Shown: one piece after another, positions 48,601-58,440 of the stretch
How positions within the stretch are numbered: the first letter of the stretch is position 1
Layout of the letters: each line of letters starts with the position of its first letter
Assembly: GCA_023101885.1 (NCBI GenBank)
Contig: JALPQD010000016.1
Span: forward strand, 12,215,634-12,279,633
Reading direction: 5' to 3'
DNA length: 64,000 bases
Origin: Typhlomys cinereus
Taxonomy: Eukaryota; Chordata; Mammalia; Rodentia; Platacanthomyidae
Notes under the pieces: generated by a model
The model's database searches: none
What the model saw: only the letters and a program-made list of their open reading frames with translations
What the model was told of the DNA's origin: nothing
Program-made: the position numbers and the translations under genes

Positions 48601-49569
48601 TTGTCACCATGTACAAGACTTAATTCCAAATGGATCAAGGACCTTGATATCAGGCCAGAGACTTTAAAAACCATAGTTGAAAGGATAGGGAACTCCCTCG
48701 AGGTGATTGGGCTAGGCCAACACTTCCTAAACAGACATCCAATGGCACAATCACTGCTACCAACTCTCAACAGTTGGGATCTTGTGAAATTAAAGAGCTC
48801 CTGTTCAGATAAAGAGATTGTCACACGAGCTCAAAGGCAACCCACAGAATGGGAGAAAATCTTCACTAACCACATATCTGACAGAGCTCTACTGTCCAGA
48901 GTGCACAAAGAACTTAGAAAATTAAACTCCAAGGAAAACACTGGCCCAATTAAAAAATGGGCCCTGGAACTTCAAAGAAACTTTACCAGAGATGAAATTA
49001 AAATGTCTAACAATTATCTTAAAAAATGCTCCACTTCCTTCGCCATCAGGGAAATGCAAATCAAAACTTCCCTGAGATATCATCTCACCCCGGTCAGGAT
49101 GGCAAAAATCCACAATACAAACAACGACAAATGCTGGAGAGGATGTGGAGAGAGGGGAACTCTCCTACATTGTTGGTGGGAATGCAGGCTCATACAACCA
49201 CTCTGGCAAGCCGTCTGGAGATTCTTAAAGAAATTAAAGATTGAAATGCCATATGACCCTGCTATTCCACTTTTGGGAATAACCCCCCATGCAGCAGAGG
49301 TTCGCCTCGATAGCACAAGCTCGACCATGTTCATAGCAGCACTGTTTACAATAGCAAAGTCATGGAATCAACCTAAATGTCCAACAGTTGACGAGTGGAT
49401 AAGGAAACAGTGGTACATCTATACAATGGAGTACTACTCAGCCATCAAAAATGATGAATTACTGGAATTTGCTGGGAAATGGATGTCATTAGAAAGAATT
49501 ATATTAAGTGAAGTATCCCAAACCCAGAAAATTAAGCGCCGTATGTACTCCCTAATAGGTGGCTCCTAG
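45654..49569 (+). pseudogene. L1 ORF2 (endonuclease-reverse transcriptase), broken (inner L1)
   Basis: ORF2p normally nicks target DNA and reverse-transcribes L1 RNA. The endonuclease is complete in the first 309 codons (45654-46583): LNVNG, LQETH, LGDFNT and SDYHG carry the expected catalytic residues. The frame is then lost through a 97-bp tandem duplication (46484-46580 / 46581-46677). Further lesions are a TAA just after the second copy (where the outer L1 has GAA), disruption near 46740-46900, a TAG at 47201-47203 (GAG in the outer L1), and a missing A in the run at 48035-48040 (7 As in the outer L1). The reverse transcriptase active site FADDM is legible at 47843-47857. The C-terminal cysteine-rich motif (GCGERGTLLHCWWEC) is intact in 48040-49569. 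It cannot make full-length ORF2p. Confidence 0.95.
46484..46677. repeat. 97-bp tandem duplication inside ORF2
   Basis: Copy 1 46484-46580, copy 2 46581-46677, nearly identical. Differences include gataac/gataat at the start and the last bases. The other L1 in the window has a single copy here. 97 is not a multiple of 3, so the duplication shifts the frame and produces the TGA at 46581-46583. Confidence 0.95.
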
Positions 49570-50544
49570 TACCAAACTCACCCAGCCCACATTGAGACAC
49601 TCAAAAGTAAACCTATGTAACACAGTAATTGCAAGGATTATGAACAAGAGAGATGGGTTAGGAGGGCCACACCAGAAACAAGGAGAGAGGAGACCATGTT
49701 ACAGCAGAGAAAATAGGCCTCCATCAAGGTCTGCAAGTAAATAATGAGAAACCTGGTTAAGTTCACAGACGTTCTTTCCTGATCTCACCAGAAGGGGAGG
49801 ACATATAGTCTAGCAGATAAAAAGTAATCATTTTGCAAATGGGTGATGGACCCCTCCCTCAGGGAGGTTTCCTACTCTTATTACATCTACCCTTGAATGT
49901 GCTATTACAACAAGACTCCAGTTTAACAGCTTTTTGTCTCTGGCCAGGGGGTGACATACAGTGCCCAGCAGAATGGAGTGAAGGGAATTGCAGGAGCAGC
50001 AAAACTGCAAAAGAAAATCAACAAACCACAATCCAGAACTTCAGAGACTCTATATCAATCACATAGAACTAGGACAGCCTAATCTCTCCCCATCCTGGAG
50101 CTCAGGGACATTTGCGGAAGAGGGGGCGGTAAGATTGTAAGAGCAAAAGGATGGGAGGAGCAACGATTTGCAAGATTCTCAACAATAGTTGGGGCCAAAG
50201 CAATCATAATGGGACTTTGCATGCCCTGCACAATGTCCAGCGCACTGTTGCCCTCATAAAGTCTAGCATCTGTTAAGGGCACCGAGACCCCTGGAGGCAA
50301 GGGATTGACAGCCATAGTAGTGATCTTATGCTTAAGGGGAACAAGAGAAAGGGCTTATGGAAATGCCACTGGGTCCTTATATGTCATCGGAGAGGAGGAC
50401 CCAGTGGAGAGTTAGGCGTACACAATAAAGGACTCTCTGGGAATTGGGGGGGAGGCACTGGGGGAAGGGGAGAGGGAGGAGGGGGGAGGGAGGGAACTGG
50501 TAAAAAATTTTAAAATGTATAATTAAATTTTTAATAAAAAAAAA
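49570..50544 (+). other. L1 3' UTR of the inner element
   Basis: Runs from the ORF2 stop (tag 49567-49569) to the A-rich end. It contains the conserved 3' UTR body and a guanine-rich polypurine tract at 50446-50500 (runs of 4-7 G separated by short spacers), then 'ttaataaaaaaaaag' with an AATAAA at 50533-50538. Small frames on either strand are non-coding. Confidence 0.9.
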
Positions 50545-50731
50545 GAACATGATATTAACCACACAAAGGTCATTCAATGACAAACTAAAGCTAGTATTGG
50601 CTACCATATGACTATGCTTTTATAATTAGTATTACTGCATTGCCTGTACTTTTTGGTAGGAAAATATACTTCTCTAAATACAGCATTATATTTTCCTTTC
50701 TGCTTGCATGTCATTAAAATGTGATTTTTCT
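50545..50731 (+). other. Non-L1 sequence carried by the inner L1 (3' transduction)
   Basis: About 187 bp starting 'gaacatgatattaaccacac' and ending 'aaaatgtgatttttc'. It does not match any other L1 3' UTR copy in the window (2624-3608, 43490-44144). It lies between the L1's own A-tract and a SINE, and inside the TSD. Likely genomic flank of the parental L1 locus. Confidence 0.82.
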
Positions 50732-50994
50732 GGGGCTGGAGAGGTGGCTCAGGGGTTAAACCTATGCCTTGCAGGAGGAAGGTCCTGAGTTCGGATCCTA
50801 GACCCCACATATAGACGCCAGGCAGAAGCCGGGGTGGCCTGAGTTTCTGGTTCTGGTAAGGCAGAGCTTGTGAATCCCTGGGCAGAGTAAACAGGAGGAG
50901 GTAGAGGTGGTCCATGGGAGTTCCCCAATTCGCCTGTGGTTCTGCACACACACACAATTGAATAAATAATAAAAAAGTAAAAAAAAAAAAAAAA
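50732..50994 (+). mobile_element. tRNA-derived SINE (young subfamily), plus strand, inside the transduction
   Basis: 'ggggctggagaggtggctcagg' head, box-B-like 'gagttcggatcc' (50788-50799), GC-rich body, a short (CA)n run at 50944-50956, then 'ttgaataaataataaaa' and a pure A tract. The tail contains AATAAA, a polyadenylation signal available to an RNA polymerase II transcript reading through. It has no TSD of its own here; the TSD at its 3' side belongs to the L1. Confidence 0.9.
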
Positions 50995-51355
50995 AAAAAG
51001 CTGTTAAACTAGAGTCTTGTGATAAAAGCACATTCAAAGGTAGATGTAATAAAAGTGGGAAACCACAGTGAGGGAAGGGTCTATCATTTGCGCAAATGGT
51101 TACTTTTTATCTGCCACACTATATGCCCTCCTCTTATGGTGAGATCATACCCCCTCAGTAGTAAATGATCAGGAACAAAAGTCTGTGAACTTAATCAGAT
51201 GTCTCATTACTTATTTGAGTCCTTGATGGAGGTCTATTTTCTCTGCTGTAACATGGTCCCTTCTCTCCTTGTTTCTGGTGTGGCCCTCCTACCCCATCCC
51301 TCCTGTTCATAATCCTTGGAATTACTGTCTCTAGGTGGGCTGGGTGGGTTTGGTA

Positions 51356-54300
51356 CTAGGAGCCACCTATTAGGGAGTACATACGGTGCTTAATTTTCTG
51401 GGTCTGGGATACTTTACTTAATATAATTGTTTCTAATGACATCCATTTCCCGGCAAATTCCAGTAATTCATCATTTTTGATGGCTGAGTAGTACTCCATT
51501 GTATAGATGTACCACTGTTTCCTTATCCACTCGTCAACTGTTGGACATTTGGGTTGATTCCGTACTTTGCTATTGTAAACAGGGCTACTATGAACATGGT
51601 CGTGCTTGTGCTATTGAGGTGAACCTCTGCTGTATGGGGGGTTATACCCAAAAGTGGAATACCACGGTCATATGGCATTTCAATCTTTAATTTCTTTAAG
51701 AATCTCCACACGGCTCGCCAGAGTGGCTGTATGAGCCTGCATTCCCACCAGCAATGTAGCAGAGTTCCCCTCTCTCCACATCCTCTCCAGCACTTCTTGT
51801 TGTTTGTATTGTGGATTTTTGCCATCCTGACCGGGGTGAGATGATATCTCAGGGATGTTTTGATTTGCATTTCCCTGATGGCTAAGGAAGTGGAGCATTT
51901 TTTAAGATATTTGTTAGACATTTTAATTTCATACCTGGTAAAGTTTCTTTTAATTTCCAGGGCCCATTTTTTAATTGGGCCATTGTTTTCCTTGGTGTTT
52001 AATTTTCTAAGTTCTTTGTGCACTCTGGACAGCAGAGTTCTATCAGATGTGTGGTTAGTGAAGATTTTCTCCCATTCCATGGGTTGCCTTTGAGCTCATG
52101 TTACAATCTCTTTATCTGAACAGGAGCTCTTTAATTTCACAAGATCCCAACTGTTGAGAGTTGGTAGCAGTGACTGTGCCATTGGATGTCTGTTTAGGAA
52201 ATGTTGGCCTAGCCCAATCAGCTCGAGGGAATTCCCTATCCTTTCAACTATGGTTTTTAAAGTCTCTGGCCTGATATCAAGGTCCTTGATCCATTTGGAA
52301 TTAAGTCTTGTACATGGTGACAAGTACGGGTCCAGCTTTAATCTTCTGCATGTGGAGATCCAGTTTTGCCAGCACCATTTGTTGAAGATGCTGTTCTTTT
52401 TCCATTGGATTCTTTGGGCCCCTTTGTCAAAGACCAAATGGCTGTAACTTTGTGGGCTTATATCTGGGTCTTCAATCCTTATCCATTGATCTGTGTGTCT
52501 ATTTTGGAGCCAGTACCAGGCTGTCTTTATAACTATGGATTTGTAGTATAGACTTAGGTTTGGTATGGTAATACCTCCAGCTGTGTTTTTGTTACTCAGG
52601 ATTATTTTTGCTATCCTGGGTCTTTTGTGCCTCCATATGAACTTTGAGATTGTTTGGTCAACTTCTTTGAAGAATTGCTTTGGGATTTTGATTGGTATAG
52701 CATTGAATTTGTATATTGCCTTTGGTAGGATGGTCATTTTAACGATGTTGATTCTGCCAATCTAGGAACATGGGAGGTCTTTCCACCTTCTGGTGTCTTC
52801 TGCTATTTCTTTCTTTAAGGTTTTAATGTTTTCATTGTAAAGGTCTTTTACCTCCTTGGTTAGGTTTATACCAAGGTATTTCATTTTTTTAGGGGCTATA
52901 GTAAATGGGATTGTTTCTCTCAAGGCTTTTTCACTTCTTTCATTCTGGGCATATAGGAAGACCTCTGGTTTTTGCACATTTATTTTGTATCCTGCCACCC
53001 TGCTGAACTTCTCAATTAGTTCCAGAAGCTTCCTAGTGGAGTTTTTGGGATCCCTCAGGTATAAGATCATGTCATCTGCAAGTAGGGCTAGCTTGCTTCT
53101 TCGTTGCTGATTTGAATCCCTCTTATGTCCCTTTCTTGTCTTATGGCTTCAGTTAAAACTTCAAGTACAATATTGAATAGAAGTGGTGAGAGTGGACAGC
53201 CTTGTCTAGTTCCTGATCAAAGTGAGAATGCTTCCAATTGTTCCCCATTGAGCATAATCCTTGCTGTGGGCTTGTTGTATACATACAGCTTTTATTATAT
53301 TGATAAACGTTCCTTCCATTCCTACTGTCTCTAGCGTTTTGATCATAAAAGGCTGTTGGATCTTGTCAAAAGCTTTTTCTGCATCTATCAAGAGTATCAT
53401 GTGGTCTTGGACTTTGGACTGGTTTACATGATGAATTACATTTATTGATTTGCGTATGTTGAACCAACCTTGTGTGCCGGGGATGAAGCCTACTTGGTCC
53501 CCGTGAATGATCTTTTTATTGTGTTTTTGAATCCGATTTGCTAAGACTTTGTTGAGAATCTTTGCGTCTGTGTTCATCAGAGAGATCGGCCTATAGTTTT
53601 CTTTTTTAAGTGAATCTTTATTAGGTTGTGGGATTAAAACGATATTAGCTTCATAGAAGGAATTTGGTAGTGTTCCTTCCTTTGCTATTTGATGGAACAG
53701 TTTAAGGAGTATTGGTGTTATTAACTCCTTAAATGCCTGGTAGTACTTTGTTCTGAATCCATCTGGTCCAGGACATTTTTTGGTGGGAAGATTTGAGATT
53801 ACTTCTTCAATTTCCTTATATGTTATAGGACTATTTAAATAATTCACAACTTCCTGATTCGATTTAGGTAGGTTGTGTTTACTTAGAAATTCATCCATCT
53901 CTTTTGTGTTGTCAAACTTCACAGAGTATAAGTTTTTGAAATATGACGTTATAATTCTCTGGATTTCTTGGGTATCAGTAGTGATAACTCCATGTTCATT
54001 TCTGATTTTGTTAATTTGGGTTTTCTCTCTCTTGATTTTGGTTAATTTAGCTAGGGGTGTATCATTCTTATTGATTTTTTCAAAGAACCAGCTTTTTGAC
54101 TGGTTGATTTTTATCTATCGTTTTCTTAGTCTCAATTTCAGATATTTCTTCCCTTATGTTGCTAATCTCCTCTCTTTTACTACTTTTGGGATCAGATTGC
54201 TCTAGTTTCTCTAAAGCTGCATTGTTAAGTTGTTTATTTCTGATGTTTCCATTTTTTTGATGTAGGCATTAAGAGCTATGAACTTATCTCTTAGAACAGC

Positions 54301-55175
54301 TTTCATTGTGTCCCAGAGATTTTGGTAAGTTGTATTTTCATTATCATTCACTTTCAGGAAATCTTGAATTTCCTTTTTAATTTCTTCCTGAATCCAGTTC
54401 TCATTCAGCATCATATTGTTAAGTTTCCAGGAGTTAGTGTATTTTCTCTTGTTTGTTGTGTTGTGGATGTCCAGCTTTAGGCCATGGTGGTCTGACAGGG
54501 CACAGGTTAGAATTTCAACTTTTTTGTACATGTGTAGATTCATTTTGTGTGTCAGTATGAGATCTATTTTGGAGAAAGTTCCGTGTGCTGCTGAGAAAAA
54601 TGTGTATTCTTTGGTGTGTGTGTGAAAAGTTCGATAGAGATCTGTAAGGTCCATTTCTTTCAGGGTTTGATTAAGTTCCAAAGTGTCTCTGTTAAGCTTT
54701 TGACCTGTTGATCTACCCCATGTTGAGAGAGCAGTGTTGATGTCCCCAAGAATTATCGTTTGGGGTTGATTTCTTGCTTTAGACGCTGTAAGATTTTCTT
54801 AATGAATGTGGAGGGGCCCGTATTGGGTGCATAGATGTTCAGTATTGTGAAGTCTTCCTGGTGAATTGTACCTGTGACTAAAATGTAGTATCCATCCGTG
54901 TCTCTTATAATTTCCTTTGGTTTGAAGTCCACTTTGTCTGATGTCATAATGGCTACCCCTGCCTGTTTTCTGCTTACATTAGCTTGTAGAATTATTGACC
55001 AGCCTTTCATTTTTAGGGCATGCCTATCTTTTGTGGTGAGATGGGTTTCCTGCAGGCAGCAGATTGTTGGATTGTGATTTTTAATCCAAATTTGTAATCT
55101 GTGTCTCTTGATCGGTGATTTAATTCCATTAACATTTAGTGTTATAATGGTGAAACTATTTTTAATTCCAGACAT
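51356..55175 (-). pseudogene. L1 ORF2, broken (outer L1, minus strand)
   Basis: Starts at 55175 with the same N-terminal residues as the inner copy. The endonuclease is legible (LNVNG, LQETH) but the frame breaks where a C-run has lost one base (gggg at 54762-54765 on the plus strand; five in the other copy). Further open pieces are 54681-54211 (with SDHHG), 53922-53206 (fingers/palm start, CPGPDGF), 53070-52762, 52737-52096 and 52080-51523, the last with the cysteine-rich motif. Several indels separate them. The ORF2 stop is at 51356-51358. It does not carry the 97-bp duplication. Confidence 0.95.
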
Positions 55176-55225
55176 TTATTATGTTTTGTAGTTTTTATAA
55201 GTATATTGCTTTGCTTTTAATGGTG

Positions 55226-56290
55226 TTATACTTGCCTTCTGTTCTCCTGGATATGCCTGGTTTTTTCTTCACGCTTGAGTATCATTTCTAGCATTTTTTG
55301 AAGGCCTGGTTTGGTGGACATGTATCTCTTCAAGTTGTCTTTGTGCTGGAAGATTTTTCTTTCTCCCTCCATCATGACTGATAGTTTTGCAGGGTAAATC
55401 AGCCTAGGTTGACATTTTTGCTCATTCAATACTTGAAGTATGTCTCTGCAAGCTTTTCTTGCTTTTACTGTTTCGACTGAGAAGTCATTTGTTATTTTAA
55501 TAGGTTTACCTTTAAAAGTGACTTGTTTTTTCTCCCTTGAAGCTCTCAGCACCAGTTCTTTATCTTGAATGTGGAGTGTTTTGACTATTATTTGCGGTGG
55601 TGAGCTTCTGTTTTGGTCATATCTGTTTGGGGTGCGGAATGCCTCTTGTATATGGATGGGCCTCTCTTTTTTTAGATGAGGAAAGTTTTCCTTGATGATC
55701 GTTTGAAAAATTTCCTCAGGGGTGGTATTTTGAGATTCTTCCTCTGGTATTCCATGAATACGCATGTTGGGCTTCTTCAGGGTGTCCCATATCTCTTGGA
55801 TATTTCTTTCAAGTATCTTTTTGGCTTTAACAACCTCTTCCATTGAGCCGGTTAGTACTCCCACTTTATCTTCAAGATCTGAAATTCTGTTTTCTGCTTC
55901 TTTAGTTCTGCTGATAAGACTCTCTGTGGAGTTCTGGGTTGAAGATAACTTGTCTTTTAGCTCAGTTTTAAACTCTGCTTGAGTCTGCTTTAACTGCTCT
56001 ATGCCAGTTTTTGATTCTTGCACTGTTTTTCTCAACTCCTCCATGTGTCTGTTGTGTTCCTCCTCAAAGCGATTGATTTGATTATTTAATTCCTCCCGGA
56101 TTTCCTCTTTCATAGTATTGAACATGGTAATGATCATATTTTGAAGGTCGTTATCCTGAGTCAGGCTTTCTTGGCCATTTTCCATGGGTTTGTTCTGGTT
56201 GGAGTCTAACATTATGCGATTAATTCATTCATTGGGAGATTTGTTTACTTGAGTGTTGTTTCTCATGGATTTGCACTTTGACTTTGGCAT
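55226..56290 (-). pseudogene. L1 ORF1 with a premature stop (outer L1)
   Basis: The expected start ATG (MPKSKC...) is at 56288-56290. Codon 22 is TGA (56225-56227) where the inner L1 has GGA. From the next Met (56212) a 328-codon frame stays open to 55226 with a full coiled coil, RRM (NMRIHGIPE) and C-terminal domain. Reinitiation at 56212 would give a protein lacking only about 26 N-terminal residues. The call is therefore 'nearly intact', not heavily decayed. Confidence 0.92.
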
Positions 56291-56335
56291 TGTCGGTTTA
56301 ACTCTTAGGATCTGTGCGTTTTTCACTAAACTGAA

Positions 56336-56689
56336 TTATTTGGCCTGGGGTTTTGGGGGTGGGCGGAGACGGAGCTTACCTAGGTCAAGGTGAGTCCAGG
56401 CTGGACCCCGCGCGTCCCGGGCGGCGGAGTGGGGGAAGGAAGGATGGGGTGTCGGCGAGGCGCTATTTAAACCTGGGGGACCTGGGGGTGAGCCCGGGCG
56501 CATGAGGGTGCCGTCTCCTCCCCCCAGGCCCTGCGGGCGCGGCTCCGGCTGGATGGTGGGAGGAGGTGGGTCCCTAGGCGGCCTGGGGCTCTGGGGGTGG
56601 GCGGGGACCGAGCTTACCTGGTTCGGGGCATGGTGAGGCCCGGCTGGACCGCATGCGCGTCCCGGGCGGCAGAGTGGAGGGGAAGGGAG
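56336..56689 (-). promoter_or_regulatory. L1 5' UTR promoter monomers (outer L1)
   Basis: GC/CpG-rich block. The motif cccgggcggc recurs on the plus strand at 56416 and 56661, a monomer period of 245 bp. The inner L1's monomer is related but 19 bp shorter. Each unit keeps a splice-donor-like antisense 'agcttacct' (56373-56381 and 56612-56620, read as AGGTAAGCT on the minus strand). A 'tttaaatagc' TATA-like site lies near 56462-56471. It faces the inner L1's promoter across about 12 kb. Confidence 0.82.
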
Positions 56690-56705
56690 TATCCTTAAAC
56701 CTTTC

Positions 56706-57477
56706 AAAATAAAGTTTTGAGTGATGTGAAAGGAGAGAGCATTTGAAATTGTTCATTACACAATTCCCAAAGCTTACTTCATCCTCTACTCAGTGAGCCA
56801 AGGCACTTACAGCCTTGGTCTTGTTTTCACTTGGTGTTGGTACTGTAATGGTCAAATTTTCATAAATATCAAGTCAATATCCTATCAATAAAGTTCCAAT
56901 TACACCAGAAAAATCCATCAATTGCTCACTTAGTCCACATATCTATCCTCCATTTCTCCCCTTCCAATGAGTGCTGCCAATAATGAATCAGAATATTTTT
57001 ATGAGAAACTGAAAACATTTGTTGACACATAGATCCAGGTACCAGTTAATGGACACTGACAAGTGCCTGTGTGTAAAAGTTATAAATATCTTCTTTTATA
57101 TTTATGCAGATAAGTGAAACCATATCTCTTTATATACAATTTTTGTTGCATGACTTAGATACTACAAACAGACTCATAAATTGTGGCTTTGCTATAATGA
57201 AGATTTGATCATTTATTACACAGTGACTTTTTATCAGACCTGAGTTTAGCTTGCATAGCATTTAGCCATCGCAATATAACAGGTATTACCAGTTAGATAT
57301 TTAGTAACCATTATTTCTTCCCTCCAAACAGAAATAAATCTGATTCAGGAAGATGGCCTTCTGAATCCAAATAGAGATCTTGACTTTCCTAGATTTCTTT
57401 GTAGGTAGTAGAAACATAATGTTTATTGGTGGTGTGAAAGGAGAGATCAGCCATCTCCAACTCATGTTTTAATTATG

Positions 57478-57478
<1 letters not shown>
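56706..57478. other. Unique non-coding stretch
   Basis: AT-rich right flank of the L1 nest. Nothing else is recognised. Confidence 0.4.
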
Positions 57479-57513
<35 letters not shown>

Positions 57514-57590
57514 GTGTAGATATGCATGTGCCATGGTGCACACATAGAGGTCAGAAGACAACTTTTGGAAGTCCATTTTCTTTTCTTATT
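57479..57590 (-). repeat. (TG)16 microsatellite and B3/B4-type SINE end
   Basis: (TG)n at 57479-57510 is followed by 'gcatgtgccatggtgcacacatagaggtcagaagacaacttttggaag', the antisense tail part of the rodent B3/B4 SINE (compare 16056-16205). It is truncated by the following L1 fragment. Confidence 0.65.
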
Positions 57591-57597
57591 TTCTCCA

Positions 57598-58440
57598 ACA
57601 TTTTGTTGTTTTTCCTAATCATATATGCTCAATAGGTACCCCCATCCTCTCCCTCTTTCCTCCCCTCCTCGATGGTCCCCCATTTGCACTCTCCCCCCTT
57701 CCTTTTACTCCCTCCCTCTGTCCCCCCTCTCAGTGTCCCTCCCTTCCTCCCTCTCATCCCCTAGAGCATCCTTTGGTATGAAAATCAAATCTCCTGTCAA
57801 GTCCTCAACCCGAGTGAGGGTTCAGGATTCATTGGCATAGCCTAGGGCCCCTTCTCGGTCTCCCTGTTAGTATGAGAGCTCTATTGCTTCTAAGGATCCT
57901 ACTGCCTGGATCTTTCTCCCCTGTGATCCAAGCTAGACTTTGGGGTGTTGTTGACATGTCAGCCATTGTACAGGTTAGGCAAAGTCTAATCCTGTCCAGA
58001 CTCAATGCTATAACAATCAAAATCCCCAAGCAATTCTTTAAAGAAATTGACTAAACAATCTCAAAATTCATGTGGCCCAGGATAGCAAAAACAATCTTTA
58101 GTAACAAAAACACTGCTGAAGGTATCACCATATCAAACCTTAATCCATAGTAATAAATCTATACAAACCCATAATAATAAAAACAGCCCAGTACTGGCTC
58201 CAAAATAGGCACATAGATCAATGGATAAGGGTTTAAGACCCAGATATAAGCCCACACAATTTGATCTTTGACAAAAGGGCCCAAAAAAATTCAATGGAAA
58301 AAGAACAGTATCTTCAACAAATGGTGCTGACAAAACTGGATATCCCAATGCAGAAGGTTAAAACTGGACCCATACTTGTCACCATGCACAAAAAATTAAT
58401 CCCAATGGATCAAGGACCTTAATATTAGGCCATAGATTAT
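57598..58440 (-). mobile_element. Old L1 fragment with inverted 5' part
   Basis: 57598-57995 is antisense L1 3' UTR ('tttcctaatcatatatgctcaataggtac', then a C-rich run, then 'ctctattgcttctaaggatcct' and 'aggttaggcaaagtctaatc'). At about 57996 the orientation flips: 57997-58440 is plus-strand ORF2 sequence (about the NAIPIKIPKQFF region to 'caaggaccttaatattaggcc'), matching 48215-48680 of the inner L1. About 1.5 kb of L1 is missing between the two parts. This is again a twin-priming-like layout, although chance juxtaposition of two fragments is possible. I see no clear TSD. Confidence 0.7.

Larger units (their letters stand above)
44131..51008 (+). mobile_element. Nested L1, plus strand, with 3'-transduced DNA and SINE; 14-bp TSD
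   Basis: TSD aaaaagctgttaaa at 44131-44144 and 50995-51008. Inside are: a 5' UTR of about 1.5 monomers (44145-44490); ORF1 (44533-45603); ORF2 (45654-49569, broken); the 3' UTR with a G-rich tract (50446-50500) and an A-rich end (50535-50544); about 187 bp of non-L1 sequence (50545-50731); a complete SINE (50732-50974); and a final poly(A). Everything between the TSD copies interrupts the outer L1's 3' UTR, so it arrived together or sequentially within one insertion. A single insertion with 3' transduction is the simplest account. Confidence 0.93.
43460..56705 (-). mobile_element. Full-length L1, minus strand, split by a nested L1; 16-bp TSD
   Basis: TSD tatccttaaacctttc at 43460-43475 and 56690-56705. 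The element reads on the minus strand from its monomeric 5' UTR (56689 down to about 56340), through ORF1 (56290-55226) and ORF2 (55175-51356), to its 3' UTR. The 3' UTR is cut in two: 51355-51009 and 44144-43490, with a poly(T) tract (antisense poly(A)) at 43476-43499. Removing 44145-51008 restores a continuous 3' UTR, as comparison with the L1 copy at 2624-3608 shows. All the hallmarks of a complete target-primed insertion are therefore present. It is the older host of the pair. Confidence 0.95.
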
